A DNA stretch of 64,000 nucleotides from Streptomyces sp. TSRI0281 (GCF_001905125.1 NZ_LWLE01000009.1:1-64000); one strand, 5' to 3'; counted from the stretch's first letter, positions 1 through 9,210 are shown. Notes: generated from the letters alone by a model not told the origin. Numbers and translations: made by a program.

Positions 1-803
1 CGCTGGAGGGGCCCGGGTGCCATGTGGCACCCGGGCCCCGAAGGAACTGCTACACCATCAGCCGGCCTTGATCGGCTACGCCGGCTCTGTGTTTCCGCAT
101 GCCCGCCGGGAAGAGGTCCGGGGGTTGCGGGGATCGCGGTTGCTTGACCGGAGACCACCTCACTATCGATGTCCTGCGGTACCCGGGCTCAAGACTTCCG
201 CCCGGGCGATCCTGATGGCGCCTGGCTCCTCCGTTCTTCCCTCTGGGATCAATCACTTACCAACTGCTGGTACTGCTCTGTTGCGTACTGCTGGTGATGC
301 GAACTGCTCCGTGGCCTGTGACAGCGCCACTCTTCGGCAGCCAGCCCCGTCGCCCGTCCTGCATCCGCTCTGGCCTGGAACCCCACTGCCGAACCTCCCG
401 ATGCGCACGCCCGCAGCCGACGCCTTCACCGAGGAACCACTCACTTCACTGCTGGATACCGCGACCCGCACGTGCGGGTACTGCACTGACTGAACTGCGG
501 TACTGCTCACGGCGGCCCCTGACTACCGCGGGCCACCCGGTCCGGCCGTCAGCCCCGTCGCCATCCTGCAACTTCTCCGGCTCCGGAACTCCACCACCGC
601 ACCGCCCTGCACACTGCAACTACGGGTACTGCTGCCCGGCAGTTCATCTCTGCCGGGCCCTGCCGTCTCTCTGGGCTACGAGAGAAACCATAACCACACC
701 ACCGCCCGATGTCTACTCCGACCAACATAGATTTTCGCGATCCCGAAACGAAGACAACCTCCGCCTCACACTCCCCCGGCCGGCCTCCCCCGACCGGGAG
801 GGG
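1..803. other. Left-edge stretch without a recognisable gene
   Basis: No frame here gives a recognisable protein. Several frames are open on both strands, as expected at this GC content, but none has a convincing start, ribosome site or motif. Variants of the string GTACTGCT recur (about 270, 285, 500 and 630), and two blocks at about 340 and 555 share CCCCGTCGCC followed by ATCC, which hints at an old duplicated, decayed sequence. I assign no function. Confidence 0.4.
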
Positions 804-1171
804 ATGGTGCGGGTGCCGGGAGATGAAGCGTGGGAGACGGAGCTCGCCGCGTGGCGCAGCTTCCATCGGGCCCACGGGCACCTCGCACCGCGGCAGGACG
901 CGGAGCGACGCGGAGCGGATGACGAGTTGGTGGCGATCCGACAGCTGGCGGCGAACCTGCGCTCACGAACGGCCTGGTCAAAGACCAGGAACGGGCCGAG
1001 AAACGCGCCGAGCAGCTGACCGCCATCGATGAGGGCTGGAACTGCCCGTGGCCGCTGGACTGGCAACGCCACCACCAGGCCCTCTCCGATCTCACCGACA
1101 CCGAGGCCGGCGGATCCCTCCCCGACATCCAGGCCGGCGTGCTGTCCGACGGTGACGATCTGGGGAAGTGG
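804..1171 (+). pseudogene. Remnant of a helicase-associated (HA) domain protein
   Basis: The frame from 804 encodes a helicase-associated-type segment (AWRSFHRAHGHLAPRQDAER, then AIRQLAANLR). It then shifts near 960-980 into another frame that carries the highly typical WNCPWPLDWQRH, LPDIQAGVLSDGDDLGKW. In Streptomyces this domain is a tryptophan-rich repeat at the C-terminus of large helicase-like proteins. Homology stops abruptly at about 1171, the next bases fitting no HA sequence. A frameshift plus truncation at both ends makes this a pseudogene. Two further HA remnants lie at 14710 and 20523. Confidence 0.7.
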
Positions 1172-1435
1172 CCGCCCGGCGGGTTCAGGGCGGGACCGAG
1201 TTTGCGGCCGAAGACCTCCCGGTACAGCTCGGCCGCCCGCCGCTCGGCTCCGGCCGGAACGCCCCGCCGCACCGTCACCGGTCCGGCCCCAGGGCCTGTC
1301 GGGTCCATTCCCATACCCTGCCCCCTTTTCCCCCTGAAGACTGAAACCGAGACCCATACCTATTAGACTCACGACGTTCGTTCCAGCAATGATAGTTTTG
1401 GTGCTTACTCAAACCCGAACAGAGGCAGCCATCCC

Positions 1436-2500
1436 ATGTGTCCAAAGACCCAGCCCCGACGGCCCGGGCTCCGCATCGCCGTGTGGTCACTCGTCACGGT
1501 CCTGATCGTGGCCGCCGGCCTCGTCGGTGTGGTGCTGTGGCAGAACTCCTACGACATGGACGAGCGGCGGGTCTCGATCCGCCAAGGCGGCCACACCCTC
1601 AACGGCGTACTGGCCACCCCCAGGGACGGCCGCAAGCACCACGGCCTGGTCGTGTACGTCCACGGCGACGGCCCCGTCGACGCCACCCACGACGACGGCT
1701 ACAAGCCCATGTGGGAGGCGAACGCCAAGGCCGGGTACGCCTCCCTGTCCTGGGACAAGCCCGGCGTCGCGGGCGCACCCGGCAACTGGCTGGACCAGTC
1801 CATGGACGACCGGGCCGATGAGGCAGCCGCCGCGATCGCCTGGGCCCGCGCCCGCCCGGACATCGACGGCGACCGGATCGGGCTCTGGGGCGCCAGCCAG
1901 GCGGGCTGGGTCCTGCCGAAGATCGCCGCCAAGACGCCCGTGAGCTTCGTCATCGCCGTCTCGCCCGCGATCAACTGGCTCCAGCAGGGCCGCTACAACC
2001 TCCTCGCCGAACTGCGCGCCGACGGCGCGTCAGCAGCCCGCACCAAGGCGGAGACCGCCAGGAGCGACACCACCCGCCGGCTGCTGGAACGCCACGCGAC
2101 CTTCGAGGAGTACGTCAGGGCCATGCACGGCGACGCGGACGGCATGACCACCGACCGCTGGGGCTTCATCTCCAAGAACTACACCGCGGACGCCACGCAA
2201 GACCTCCGCGCCCTGCGCGGCGTACCGGTACTGCTGACCCTCGCAGGACATGACATCAACGTGGACACCGCCGACACGGAGCGCACCTACCACAAGGTGC
2301 TGGACGCAGGCGGCGCATTGACGGTCAAGCATTACCCGGACGCGACCCATTCACTGCTCAAGCAGTCCATCGAGCAGTCGGACCTCAAGATCACGCTCAC
2401 CGCGCTCTTCTCCCCCCACTCACTCTTCGCGGACGGATTCCTTCACGGCCAACAACAATTCCTCAAGGAACTCAGCCCAGGCAGCAACGCCACTCCATGA
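1436..2500 (+). CDS. Membrane-anchored alpha/beta hydrolase
   Basis: 354 residues. An N-terminal hydrophobic segment (about residues 12-34) after a basic start suggests a membrane anchor or uncleaved signal, placing the hydrolase outside the cell. The fold motifs are present: an oxyanion-type HGDGP at about residue 75, the nucleophile elbow GASQAG (serine at about 155), a late aspartate in the AGHDIN region, and a catalytic histidine in DATHSLL near residue 305. It resembles the acyl-peptidase/dienelactone hydrolase-like group; the substrate is unknown. A GAGG ribosome site lies about 9 bases before the ATG. It stands alone, between the HA remnant and a decayed region. Confidence 0.8.
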   Translation: MCPKTQPRRPGLRIAVWSLVTVLIVAAGLVGVVLWQNSYDMDERRVSIRQGGHTLNGVLATPRDGRKHHGLVVYVHGDGPVDATHDDGYKPMWEANAKAGYASLSWDKPGVAGAPGNWLDQSMDDRADEAAAAIAWARARPDIDGDRIGLWGASQAGWVLPKIAAKTPVSFVIAVSPAINWLQQGRYNLLAELRADGASAARTKAETARSDTTRRLLERHATFEEYVRAMHGDADGMTTDRWGFISKNYTADATQDLRALRGVPVLLTLAGHDINVDTADTERTYHKVLDAGGALTVKHYPDATHSLLKQSIEQSDLKITLTALFSPHSLFADGFLHGQQQFLKELSPGSNATP

Positions 2501-2569
2501 CACTCCCGCAAGCTCGGCCACGGCGCGTGGTGCACGTTCACGTGCACCACCCGGTGCACTTTGAAGCGA

Positions 2570-2750
2570 ACGCCGACAGCCCTTCACACTCGCGCTGTTC
2601 AGGACTGCATAGGTCCGCTCCGCGCCACGCAGATTCGCCTTGGACAGATCCGCGAGGGACAGACCGGACCCTGCCCTCCTCACTCCCAACCCGAGTTCGC
2701 TCTGCGGGAGCCAGACGGAACGAAGGTCCAGCCAGAGGTCTCCGTCATAC
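2570..2750 (-). pseudogene. Possible pentapeptide-repeat protein fragment
   Basis: One minus-strand frame reads LSLADLSKANLRGAERTYAV, matching the A(D/N)Lxx spacing of pentapeptide-repeat proteins for only about five repeats. It has no start of its own and is joined head-on to an ArsR-type N-terminus at about 2750. It is too short to be functional. The alternative is chance similarity in a GC-rich frame, hence low confidence. Confidence 0.3.
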
Positions 2751-2840
2751 GCGCAGGGCGAGCAGGATGCGGCAACGGATCGGGGCGGCGAGCGCGCGGC
2801 CGAAGCGGGCCAGCACCTCGATGTCGGAGGCAACAGTCAA
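2745..2840 (-). pseudogene. N-terminal stub of an ArsR/CmtR-type regulator
   Basis: From a TTG at 2840 the minus strand reads TVASDIEVLARFGRALAAP and IRCRILLALR, the characteristic first helices of ArsR/SmtB metal-responsive repressors (about 115 residues in full). After about 30 residues the homology ends and an in-frame TGA follows at 2745. The stub lies divergent from the broken recombinase at 2896, so both may be left from one mobile resistance unit. The winged helix and metal ligands are absent. Confidence 0.5.
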
Positions 2841-2895
2841 AAACCAGAGGCGTTCAACAACCCCGAACCACCGTTTTCTGACGTGATCCGGGGCC

Positions 2896-3581
2896 ATGAC
2901 CGCCCTCGAACCGGCCGAGCCGGGCCTCCTCGTCGCCGAACCACTCGTCCGCACCGAGATCAAGATCGGGTACGCGCGGGTATCGACCAGCGGTCAGAAG
3001 CTGGAGCGGCAGCTCGACGCGCTCACTGCCGCCGGTTGCCGGTTGCCGGTTGCCGGAAGATCTTCGCGGACAAGAAGTCCGGCAAGAACGCTATCCGCCC
3101 CGAACTGAAGTCGTGCCACGCCTTCCTCGACCCCGGCGACACCCTCGTCGTCCCCAGCCTGGACCGCTACGGCCGCAGCCTCCAGGACCTCATCGGCATG
3201 GTCGCCGAACTCCGTACTCGCGGGATCGGCTTCACCTCGCTCCACGAGAACCTCGACACCCCCACCCCCACCCCCGGCGGCCGGCTCGTCTTCCACGTCT
3301 TCGCCGCGCTTGCCGAGTTCATCCGCGAACTCATCGTCATCGGCACCAACGAGGGCCTGGCCGCCGCCCGCGAGCGCGGCCGCGTCGGCGGGCGCCCGAG
3401 CGTCGCCACCGACGCGGTCATCCGCGCCGCCCGCGATCTGCTGCCCGACCCCGGCCGCTCCATCACCTCGATCGCCAAGCTGCTGGGCGTCTCCCCGGGC
3501 ACCCTCTACAACCACATCCCTGACCTTCGGGAACTACGCGCCGGCACCATCCCCCACCAGCTCGAAGCGCCCGCGAAGTAG
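2896..3581 (+). pseudogene. Serine recombinase (resolvase/invertase), frameshifted
   Basis: A resolvase-family site-specific recombinase of about 225 residues. The N-terminal part contains KIGYARVSTSGQ with the catalytic serine. After the shift come the conserved LDRYGRSLQDLI and E-helix segments, ending in a C-terminal helix-turn-helix (TSIAKLLGVSPGTLYNHI). Three tandem copies of GGTTGCC at 3034-3054 break the frame: with a single copy the protein would run GCRKIFADKK without interruption. Read as it stands, translation from 2896 ends after about 70 residues. Start chosen at ATG 2896 because the recombinase domain follows within 25 residues. Confidence 0.85.
3034..3054 (+). repeat. 7-bp tandem repeat (GGTTGCC x3) inside the recombinase
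   Basis: Three perfect copies of GGTTGCC occupy 3034-3040, 3041-3047 and 3048-3054. The extra 14 bp shift the reading frame of the serine recombinase. One copy, or four copies, would restore it. Such short repeats expand and contract by slipped-strand replication. Confidence 0.95.
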
Positions 3582-3627
3582 GCGAACCCGACCTTGATCG
3601 TTCTCACCGGGGTTTCCTGTGCCTCAA

Positions 3628-3822
3628 CTACTCACACCCGGGGCCCCACAGGATGGCGGAGCCGAGGCGCTGCGACGCGACCATGCGACCCGGCGGGGCG
3701 TCCGGGGCCAGGAGGTGGTCCTGCCCGACGACGTCTTCCAGTTGGGTGGGGCGCAGGCGGTCGGCGAGTGGCCGGGCGGGCTCCTCGTCGAAGAGCGGCA
3801 GGGTCGCTTCGGTCGGTTCCAT
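3628..3822 (-). pseudogene. Truncated RarA/MgsA-type AAA+ ATPase (N-terminus only)
   Basis: Sixty-four residues match the N-terminus of replication-associated recombination protein A: LFDEEPARPLADRLRPTQLE, VVGQDHLLAP and AILWGPG. The frame then stops exactly where the Walker A motif (GPPGTGKT) should follow, so no ATPase core remains. Full-length RarA is about 450 residues. It is presumably a duplicated or transferred fragment rather than the housekeeping copy. Confidence 0.7.
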
Positions 3823-3923
3823 CGGTCTCTCGGATCGCAGGCGGAGGTGTGCGGGCGTGGCGAGCCTTGCAATGGGGTACTGACAGGCGTGGGCTCAGCG
3901 GCTCGTGGGCGCGCTTGCGGTGT

Positions 3924-4298
3924 TCATCGGGTACGGGTACGGGGACGGTCGCGTTGAGGCAGTCGCTCGACGGCCAGGTCGTAGGAATCCTCGACCGCGT
4001 CGGTGACCAGCCGCTCGGTGATGCCGGGGCCCGGCCCCAGCGAGATCCAGTGCCGCTTGTCGAGATAGCGGCCCGGCGTGATCGAGACGTAGCCACGTAC
4101 TTGCGCGCGGGCGTGTTCGGGCTCGCACTTGACCGTGATGATCTGTTCGTCCGGGTCGTCGGTGACGATCAGGAACACCTTGCCCGCGACCTTGTACACG
4201 TCCAGGTGCTTGGTGAACGGGTAACCGTGGTCCGTCCCGGGCAGCGTGAGAGCCGCCTGGCGGGCGGTGTCCTGGAGGTGGTCGCCTGCCGCGCTCAC
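3924..4298 (-). CDS. MmcQ/YjbR-family protein (second copy)
   Basis: About 124 residues from GTG 4298. It has the family's core: a Lys-rich strand (DVYKVAGKVFLIVTDD), an EH-rich segment, and GRYLDKRHWISLGPG, equivalent to the GYHMNKKHWITLE of its neighbour. The start codon overlaps the stop of the upstream paralogue by four bases (GTGA), so the two are translationally coupled, an in-tandem duplication that has since diverged. MmcQ/YjbR proteins have a CyaY-like fold and are called DNA-binding, but their biological role is not settled. Confidence 0.75.
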   Translation of the reverse strand: MSAAGDHLQDTARQAALTLPGTDHGYPFTKHLDVYKVAGKVFLIVTDDPDEQIITVKCEPEHARAQVRGYVSITPGRYLDKRHWISLGPGPGITERLVTDAVEDSYDLAVERLPQRDRPRTRTR

Positions 4299-4690
4299 CG
4301 GGCCGCCCGCGTTCCGCTGCCGTAGGTGTGCGGGTCGACGGGCTGCTCGGCCTTGGGCAGGTGAGCGACGACGAGTCGGTAGGAGTCGGTGACGAGCTCT
4401 CTGACGAGTTCCTTGTCGACGCCCTCTCCGCTCTCCAGGGTGATCCAGTGCTTCTTGTTCATGTGGTAGCCGGGGGTGATGTGGCTGTACTGCTCCCGCA
4501 GGGCATGGGCCTCCCCGGGGTCCGCCTTGAGGATCACGATGGGACGCCCCGGGACCTCGGTCATCAGCATGAACACCTTGCCGCGCACCTTGAAGACCTC
4601 CCAGTCGTCGCCGAAGGGGTGCTCCAGCTGGGCGCCGGGAAGCTCCTCGGCGCAGTCGGCGGCGGTCTTGTGCAGGGTCGTTCCGTTCAT
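4295..4690 (-). CDS. MmcQ/YjbR-family protein
   Basis: 131 residues with a clear MmcQ/YjbR core: WEVFKVRGKVFMLM, ILKADPGEAHALREQYSHI, PGYHMNKKHWITLESGEG. The ATG at 4690 is preceded by AGGAAGG at a normal distance. It heads a two-gene operon with the paralogue at 3924-4298 (GTGA overlap) and lies back to back with the AraC regulator at 4782, which may control it. Cytosolic; function unknown beyond the family assignment. Confidence 0.8.
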   Translation of the reverse strand: MNGTTLHKTAADCAEELPGAQLEHPFGDDWEVFKVRGKVFMLMTEVPGRPIVILKADPGEAHALREQYSHITPGYHMNKKHWITLESGEGVDKELVRELVTDSYRLVVAHLPKAEQPVDPHTYGSGTRAAR

Positions 4691-4781
4691 GAGGCGTTGC
4701 CTTCCTCAGGTGGTGGTCGCGGCGGCACATCCCATCCTTCCCTCGAAGCCGACAAAAAGGGCAGTAGGCTGCGGACACGTG

Positions 4782-5711
4782 ATGGTCGACACGCGACACC
4801 CCAGCCCGAGCGGACAGGCCAGGCCAGCCGCGGTCCCGTTGTACGGTTTCCAGCCCCCGGTCGGCACCCCGTACGGCCTTGAGGTGAGTACCGTCGAGGA
4901 CTTCTTCGCCCAGCACGACGACTGGCCGTGGAACCCGCCGCGTCCGGGCCGTGCCACCTTCCACTACCTCATTGCCGTCACCGAGGGCGAGCTGCGGCAC
5001 GGCGTCGACCACATCACCCGAATCGTCGCCCCTGGCCAGTGGCTGTGGGTGCGTCCCGGACACACGCAGTTGTGGCACCCGCCCGGCGCCGCCCGCGGCC
5101 CGTTCGTCCTGTTCGAACCGGACGTGCTGCGGCCCGACATCGCCCGCCTGCTGGCCCCGGTCACCGCGCACGAGGCTCCTGCCGTGCTGAGCCCGCACCC
5201 CGACGACGCCGCCTGGCTCCGGCAGACGGCACTCCAGCTTCTGGACGAACACCGCGCACTCGGGCGCCGCCCTCTCGATGTTCACCACGCTCTGCGGCGC
5301 AGCCTGCTCGAATCGCTGCTGCTGCGCCTCGCCAACGCCCTCGGGATCACCCCCGCCGACGGGAGTGCCGGCACGCGCAGTGGTGACACCTACGGAAGGT
5401 TCACGGACGCCCTGGAGCTGCACTTCCGCGAACTGCACCGGGCCGCGGATTACGCCGAGTTGCTCGGCTGCTCGGTCCGCACCCTCAGCCGCGCCGCCCG
5501 GGACGCCACCGGTAAGGGAGTGCGTGAGCTCATCGACGAGCGGCGCCTGCTCGAAGCCCGGCGCCTGCTGGGAAACGCCCCATGGGATGCCCGGTCCGTG
5601 GCCGCCCACCTCGGCTTCACCGACCCCGCGAACTTCGGCCGCTTCTTCCGCGACCGCACCGGTCTCACCCCGGCCGCCTTCGCGGCCCGCGACGCCACGA
5701 CCGGCCCGTGA
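4782..5711 (+). CDS. AraC-family transcriptional regulator
   Basis: 309 residues. The N-terminal half is a cupin-like effector/dimerisation domain (FHYLIAVTEGELRHGVDH, APGQWLWVRPGHTQ). The C-terminal hundred residues carry the two AraC helix-turn-helices: YAELLGCSVRTLSRAARDAT with the linker helix, then WDARSVAAHLGFTDPANFGR and FFRDRTGLTPAAF. It is divergent from the MmcQ pair with about 90 bp between them, so it probably regulates that operon and/or itself. ATG 4782 was chosen; a GTG one codon upstream is equally possible. Confidence 0.85.
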   Translation: MVDTRHPSPSGQARPAAVPLYGFQPPVGTPYGLEVSTVEDFFAQHDDWPWNPPRPGRATFHYLIAVTEGELRHGVDHITRIVAPGQWLWVRPGHTQLWHPPGAARGPFVLFEPDVLRPDIARLLAPVTAHEAPAVLSPHPDDAAWLRQTALQLLDEHRALGRRPLDVHHALRRSLLESLLLRLANALGITPADGSAGTRSGDTYGRFTDALELHFRELHRAADYAELLGCSVRTLSRAARDATGKGVRELIDERRLLEARRLLGNAPWDARSVAAHLGFTDPANFGRFFRDRTGLTPAAFAARDATTGP

Positions 5712-5780
5712 GAGCGGCCGGGCTCCGGATGTTCATGCGACGGGACCGGTGGTCGATTCGTTGGCCCGCTCGGGTGGGGG

Positions 5781-6758
5781 TCAGACCCAGTTGGGCGCAT
5801 GCTCTTCGGCGTAGCGGGCGCCGAATCCACCGTTCGGGAGGATCTCGCGGATCGCGGCGAGATCACCCTCGGTGAGGACAACATCGGCGGCGCGGGCGTT
5901 CTCCTCCATACGGGCGGCGCTGCGGGTGCCCGGGATCGGGACGATCTGATCCCCCTGGGCGAGCAGCCAGGCCAGGGCGAGCTGGGAGACGGTGATGCCC
6001 TGGGCAGTGGCCAGCCGGCCCAGCCGGTCCACGGCTTCGACATTCTTCTCGAAGTTGCCGGGCTGCCAGCGCGGGTCGGTGTTGCGCATGTCGGTGGCGT
6101 CGTACTCTCCCGCGGGCTTCGCGGTACCGGTGATGAAGCCGCGGCCGAGGGGCGAATAGGGAACGAAGCCGATGCCGAGCTCCTGGAGGAGAGGGAAGAG
6201 CTGTTCGACGTCACGCTCGAACAGCGAGTACTCGGTCTGCAGGACCGAGACCGGCTGGACGGCGTGCGCCCTGCGGATGGTCTGCTGGCCGGCCTCGCTG
6301 AGGCCGAAGTACTTGACCTTTCCCGCGTCCATCAGTTCCTTGACGGTGCCGGCCACGTCCTCGATCGGCACGTCCGGGTCGACGCGGTGCTGATAGAGGA
6401 CGTCGATCTGGTCGACGCCCAGGTAGCGCAGGCTGTTGTCGGTGACCGTGCGGATGTTGTCCGGGCGGCTGTTGAGGCCCAGGCCCTCCTCGGTCTGCGC
6501 AAAGCCGAACTTGGTGGCCAGCACGACCTCGTCGCGGAAGTCGCTCACCGCCTTGCCGAGCAGCACCTCGTTGTTGCCCGTGCCCCAGCCGTAGAGCTCG
6601 GCGGTGTCGAAGAAGGTGACGCCCAGGTCGTGGGCACGGCGGATGGCGGCGATGCCCGCCTCTTCGTCACCGGGGCCGTAGCCCATGGTCAGGCCCATCG
6701 AGCCGTAGCCGATCGCCGAGACGGTCAGGCCCTGGGTGCCGAGTGTCCTGTGCTGCAC
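5781..6758 (-). CDS. Aldo/keto reductase
   Basis: 325 residues, full length for an NADPH-dependent (beta/alpha)8 aldo/keto reductase. The catalytic tetrad is visible: Asp and Tyr in FFDTAELYG (about residues 51 and 56), Lys in LATKFGF (about 83) and His in VLYQHRVDP (about 124). Cofactor-binding motifs (YSPLGRGF, then IPGTRSAARMEEN) are also present. It resembles the AKR13/YakC-type soluble reductases acting on aldehydes. The GTG start at 6758 has GAGGAG six bases upstream. It is divergent from the TetR gene at 6858 and the intergenic region holds two copies of a palindromic operator. Confidence 0.9.
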   Translation of the reverse strand: MQHRTLGTQGLTVSAIGYGSMGLTMGYGPGDEEAGIAAIRRAHDLGVTFFDTAELYGWGTGNNEVLLGKAVSDFRDEVVLATKFGFAQTEEGLGLNSRPDNIRTVTDNSLRYLGVDQIDVLYQHRVDPDVPIEDVAGTVKELMDAGKVKYFGLSEAGQQTIRRAHAVQPVSVLQTEYSLFERDVEQLFPLLQELGIGFVPYSPLGRGFITGTAKPAGEYDATDMRNTDPRWQPGNFEKNVEAVDRLGRLATAQGITVSQLALAWLLAQGDQIVPIPGTRSAARMEENARAADVVLTEGDLAAIREILPNGGFGARYAEEHAPNWV

Positions 6759-6777
6759 GTGAATCTCCTCAGATCAA

Positions 6778-6841
6778 ACCAAACAGTTCGGTTTTAAGCG
6801 TACGCCGCCCTATCGCCCAGCGGCAAACCAAACGGTTTGGT
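6778..6841. promoter_or_regulatory. Two TetR-type operators between the reductase and its regulator
   Basis: A 15-bp palindrome ACCAAACGGTTTGGT lies at 6827-6841, just before the TetR gene. A second copy with two changes (ACCAAACAGTTCGGT) lies at 6778-6792, about 20 bp before the reductase start. Paired sites in a divergent TetR/target arrangement fit autorepression plus control of the reductase. Confidence 0.75.
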
Positions 6842-6857
6842 CGGGTAGCGTGGAAGC

Positions 6858-7448
6858 ATGAGCGCCTCAACCCCCGCAGACTCGGTCCGCGACCGCATCG
6901 TGAGTGCCGCCAAGGCCGAGTTCTCCCAGCACGGGATCGCCGGGGCGCGTATCGACCGCATCGCCAAGGCGGCCAGGACCAGCAAGGAACGCGTCTACGC
7001 CTACTTCTCCAGCAAGGTGGCCCTCTACCGTTTCGTCTCCGCGCAGGAGCTGGCGGCCGTGACCGAAGCGACCCGCATGGACCCCACCGACCTGCCCGGA
7101 TACGCCGGCCGCCTCCACGACTACTTCACCGACCACCCCGAACGCTTCCGGCTCATCAGCTGGGGGCAACTCCAGCTCGATGCCGGCGACTCCCTCCCCC
7201 ACGACACCTTCCGCGAATCGGTGGCCCGCAAGGTCGAGCAGGTCCGCGACACCCAGGAAGCCGGGCAGTTGGACGCCGACTGGGACCCGGTCGACATCCT
7301 CGTCTTCGTCCACCAGATCGCCACGGCCTGGGCTGCACAGCCTGATCTGCTGCCCCCGCACGGGGAGGACCGCGCCGCGTTCCTGACGGCACGCCGGGCC
7401 GCCATCGTCGCAGCCGTCGAGCGCCTGTTTCCCGCGACTGCGAACTGA
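6858..7448 (+). CDS. TetR-family repressor
   Basis: 196 residues. The N-terminal helix-turn-helix is classical: RDRIVSAAKAEFSQHG, then RIDRIAKAARTSKERVYAYF and SSKVALY (residues about 10-55). The C-terminal ligand domain resembles the TetR_C_35-type group, with WDPVDILVFVHQIATAWA. It is transcribed divergently from the aldo/keto reductase; the two near-identical palindromes between them are its likely operators. The inducer is unknown, perhaps a reactive aldehyde given the neighbour. Confidence 0.85.
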   Translation: MSASTPADSVRDRIVSAAKAEFSQHGIAGARIDRIAKAARTSKERVYAYFSSKVALYRFVSAQELAAVTEATRMDPTDLPGYAGRLHDYFTDHPERFRLISWGQLQLDAGDSLPHDTFRESVARKVEQVRDTQEAGQLDADWDPVDILVFVHQIATAWAAQPDLLPPHGEDRAAFLTARRAAIVAAVERLFPATAN

Positions 7449-7522
7449 CAGGTGCCCTTGCGCTGTTCGCCCCCTGGGATGTGAAGGTGCAGCTGAGGCT
7501 CCAGGCACAGGTATCCAGACGA

Positions 7523-8545
7523 TCAATCGGTATGGCCGACGACGTGCTTGCCCGGCGTGCTGCCGGACTCGACGGTGGCCTGGGCGTCACGGACCTGTTC
7601 CAGGCCGTGGTAGACCTTCGCGACCGGGGCCCTGAGGCGCCCTTCGCGATGGCCCGGAGCTGGCGCGCGAAGACGCCGGCCGGAAGGTCGGCGGCCTGAC
7701 CGCCGTAGGAGGTCAGGCGCACACCGCCCGGGATCATGAACGGGGTGAAGTCGGGGATCGTCCACTGGCCTGCCAGAGCTCCGGTGAAGCAGACGGTGCC
7801 GTGGCGCCGGACGGTGCGCAGGGTGTCGGCAAGGACCGAGCAGCCCACCAGTTCCAGAGCGGCGTCGACACCGTCCGGCAGCAGCTCGCGCACCCGGCCG
7901 GCGAGCGTCCCGTCGTCGACGAGAGGATGGTCGACGCCCACGGCCGCGAGTTCCCCGGCCCTTTCCGGGCTGCGGGTGGTGGACAGCACGGTGGCGCCGA
8001 GGTCCTTCGCGATCGTGGCCGCACTCAGCCCGACCGTGGAGGTGCCGCCGCGGATCAGCAGCGTCTGTCCCGCCCGCAAGTCGAGGACCGGTGGTGAGGG
8101 AACCGTACGCGGTCTAAAACATCTCCGGCAGCGCACCGACGACATCCCACGGCAGGCCGGTCTCAAACGGGATGACCTGCCCTGCGGGGACGGTCACGTA
8201 CTGGATGTACGCGCCATCGTACGAGCGGCCCATGCCGCCCATCATCGTGGCCACCTGCCGCCCCGGCCGCAGCCCGCTGTCCTGGTCGGCCTCAACGACC
8301 ACGCCGACGCCCTCGATGCCGGGACCACGCGGGTAGGTGACCACCGCATCCGACTCGCCCTTGCGGGTGGTGACCTCGGACTCGTTGACACCGAACGCCT
8401 TCACCTTGATCCGCACCCAGCCGGGCTTGCGTACGGGTACGGGGATTTCCTCGACCTCCAGTGCGTCGAGGCCGCCGGGGCGGGTGACGACGACGGCTCG
8501 CATCGTCGCGGGTGTGGCTTCGCCGGCTGCGGTCGATTGGCTCAT
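7523..8545 (-). pseudogene. Zinc-type quinone oxidoreductase, three lesions
   Basis: The family signatures of a medium-chain dehydrogenase/quinone oxidoreductase survive in pieces: GGLDALEVEEIPVPVRKPGW, GVNESEV, a Rossmann segment LLIRGGTSTVGLSAA and a C-terminal VAKVYHGLEQVRDAQAT. They are separated by a nonsense codon (TAG at 8114-8116 where GALPEMFQTAYG is expected), a one-base insertion near 8085-8090, and a one-base deletion near 7630. The original enzyme would have been about 340 residues. Start ATG 8545. No intact product is possible; sequence quality stays high outside the lesions, so inactivation appears recent. Confidence 0.85.
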
Positions 8546-8674
8546 GCCGAGTTCCTTGTCTCGTTCGCCCCATCGGGGTGTGAAGGTGGAGCCAGGGCTC
8601 CGGGCGCAGGTCCCCGGGCGGTCAGCCGGTTGCGGGCCTGCGCCGTGCCGCGTCTCTGTGTCGCCCGACGGCTG

Positions 8675-9208
8675 TCAGGGGCGGTCGATGCCCTCCCACA
8701 GGTCGAGGGCCTCCTGGTAGTGGGCAGTGGCCTCGAAGGGAGGATTGCCGACGCTTTCTGCGGTGGGCCGGTCCCCGACGGCGGGCCACAGACGGGACTG
8801 CTCGCCGGTGGCGAAGTCGAGCACGATGTCGCGGATACGCGTGTCACGCTCGGCCTGCTCCGCGCTGCGGCCCGACTGCTCCTGGCCGACCAGGGCGTAC
8901 ATCTCGGTGCCGTGGTAGGCGGGAGCGCCCTCGGCGGGCCCGATCATCAGGAGATGGGCGTTGCCGCCCGCGGCGGCATGGGCCAGGGCACCGCGGGCCG
9001 CGGGGAGCGCAAAGAGGTAGTCCGCCATGAGCGCGGCACGGACCTCGACCGGGGTACGGCTGTCCTGGTCGTAGGCAGCGACGAGCCTCTTCGCGCGGGA
9101 GCGGGAAATGCGCCACTCCGCGACCTCGTCGACGATGCGGTCGAGGGTGTGCGGGTCGAACCGGTCGAGGCCGTTGGCCACCCACCAGCCCATATCGTCA
9201 CTGGCCAT
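8675..9208 (-). CDS. Hypothetical protein
   Basis: 177 residues, acidic and probably soluble, with no signal peptide or membrane segment. I do not recognise the family. Visible features are a helical N-terminal half (FDPHTLDRIVDEVAEWRISR), an alanine-rich LPAARGALAHAAAGGNAH segment, and a C-terminal YQEALDLWEGIDRP. Codon use is normal for the genome (G/C third positions), supporting real coding. It lies between two pseudogenes on the same strand and could itself be a survivor of the same decayed locus. Confidence 0.55.
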   Translation of the reverse strand: MASDDMGWWVANGLDRFDPHTLDRIVDEVAEWRISRSRAKRLVAAYDQDSRTPVEVRAALMADYLFALPAARGALAHAAAGGNAHLLMIGPAEGAPAYHGTEMYALVGQEQSGRSAEQAERDTRIRDIVLDFATGEQSRLWPAVGDRPTAESVGNPPFEATAHYQEALDLWEGIDRP

Positions 9209-9210
9209 GC

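Noticed and set aside
1190..1314. Minus-strand frame with RRAAELYREVFGRKLGPA, perhaps the start of a primase/polymerase-like protein
   Set aside because: Only about 20 residues of resemblance; no further support.
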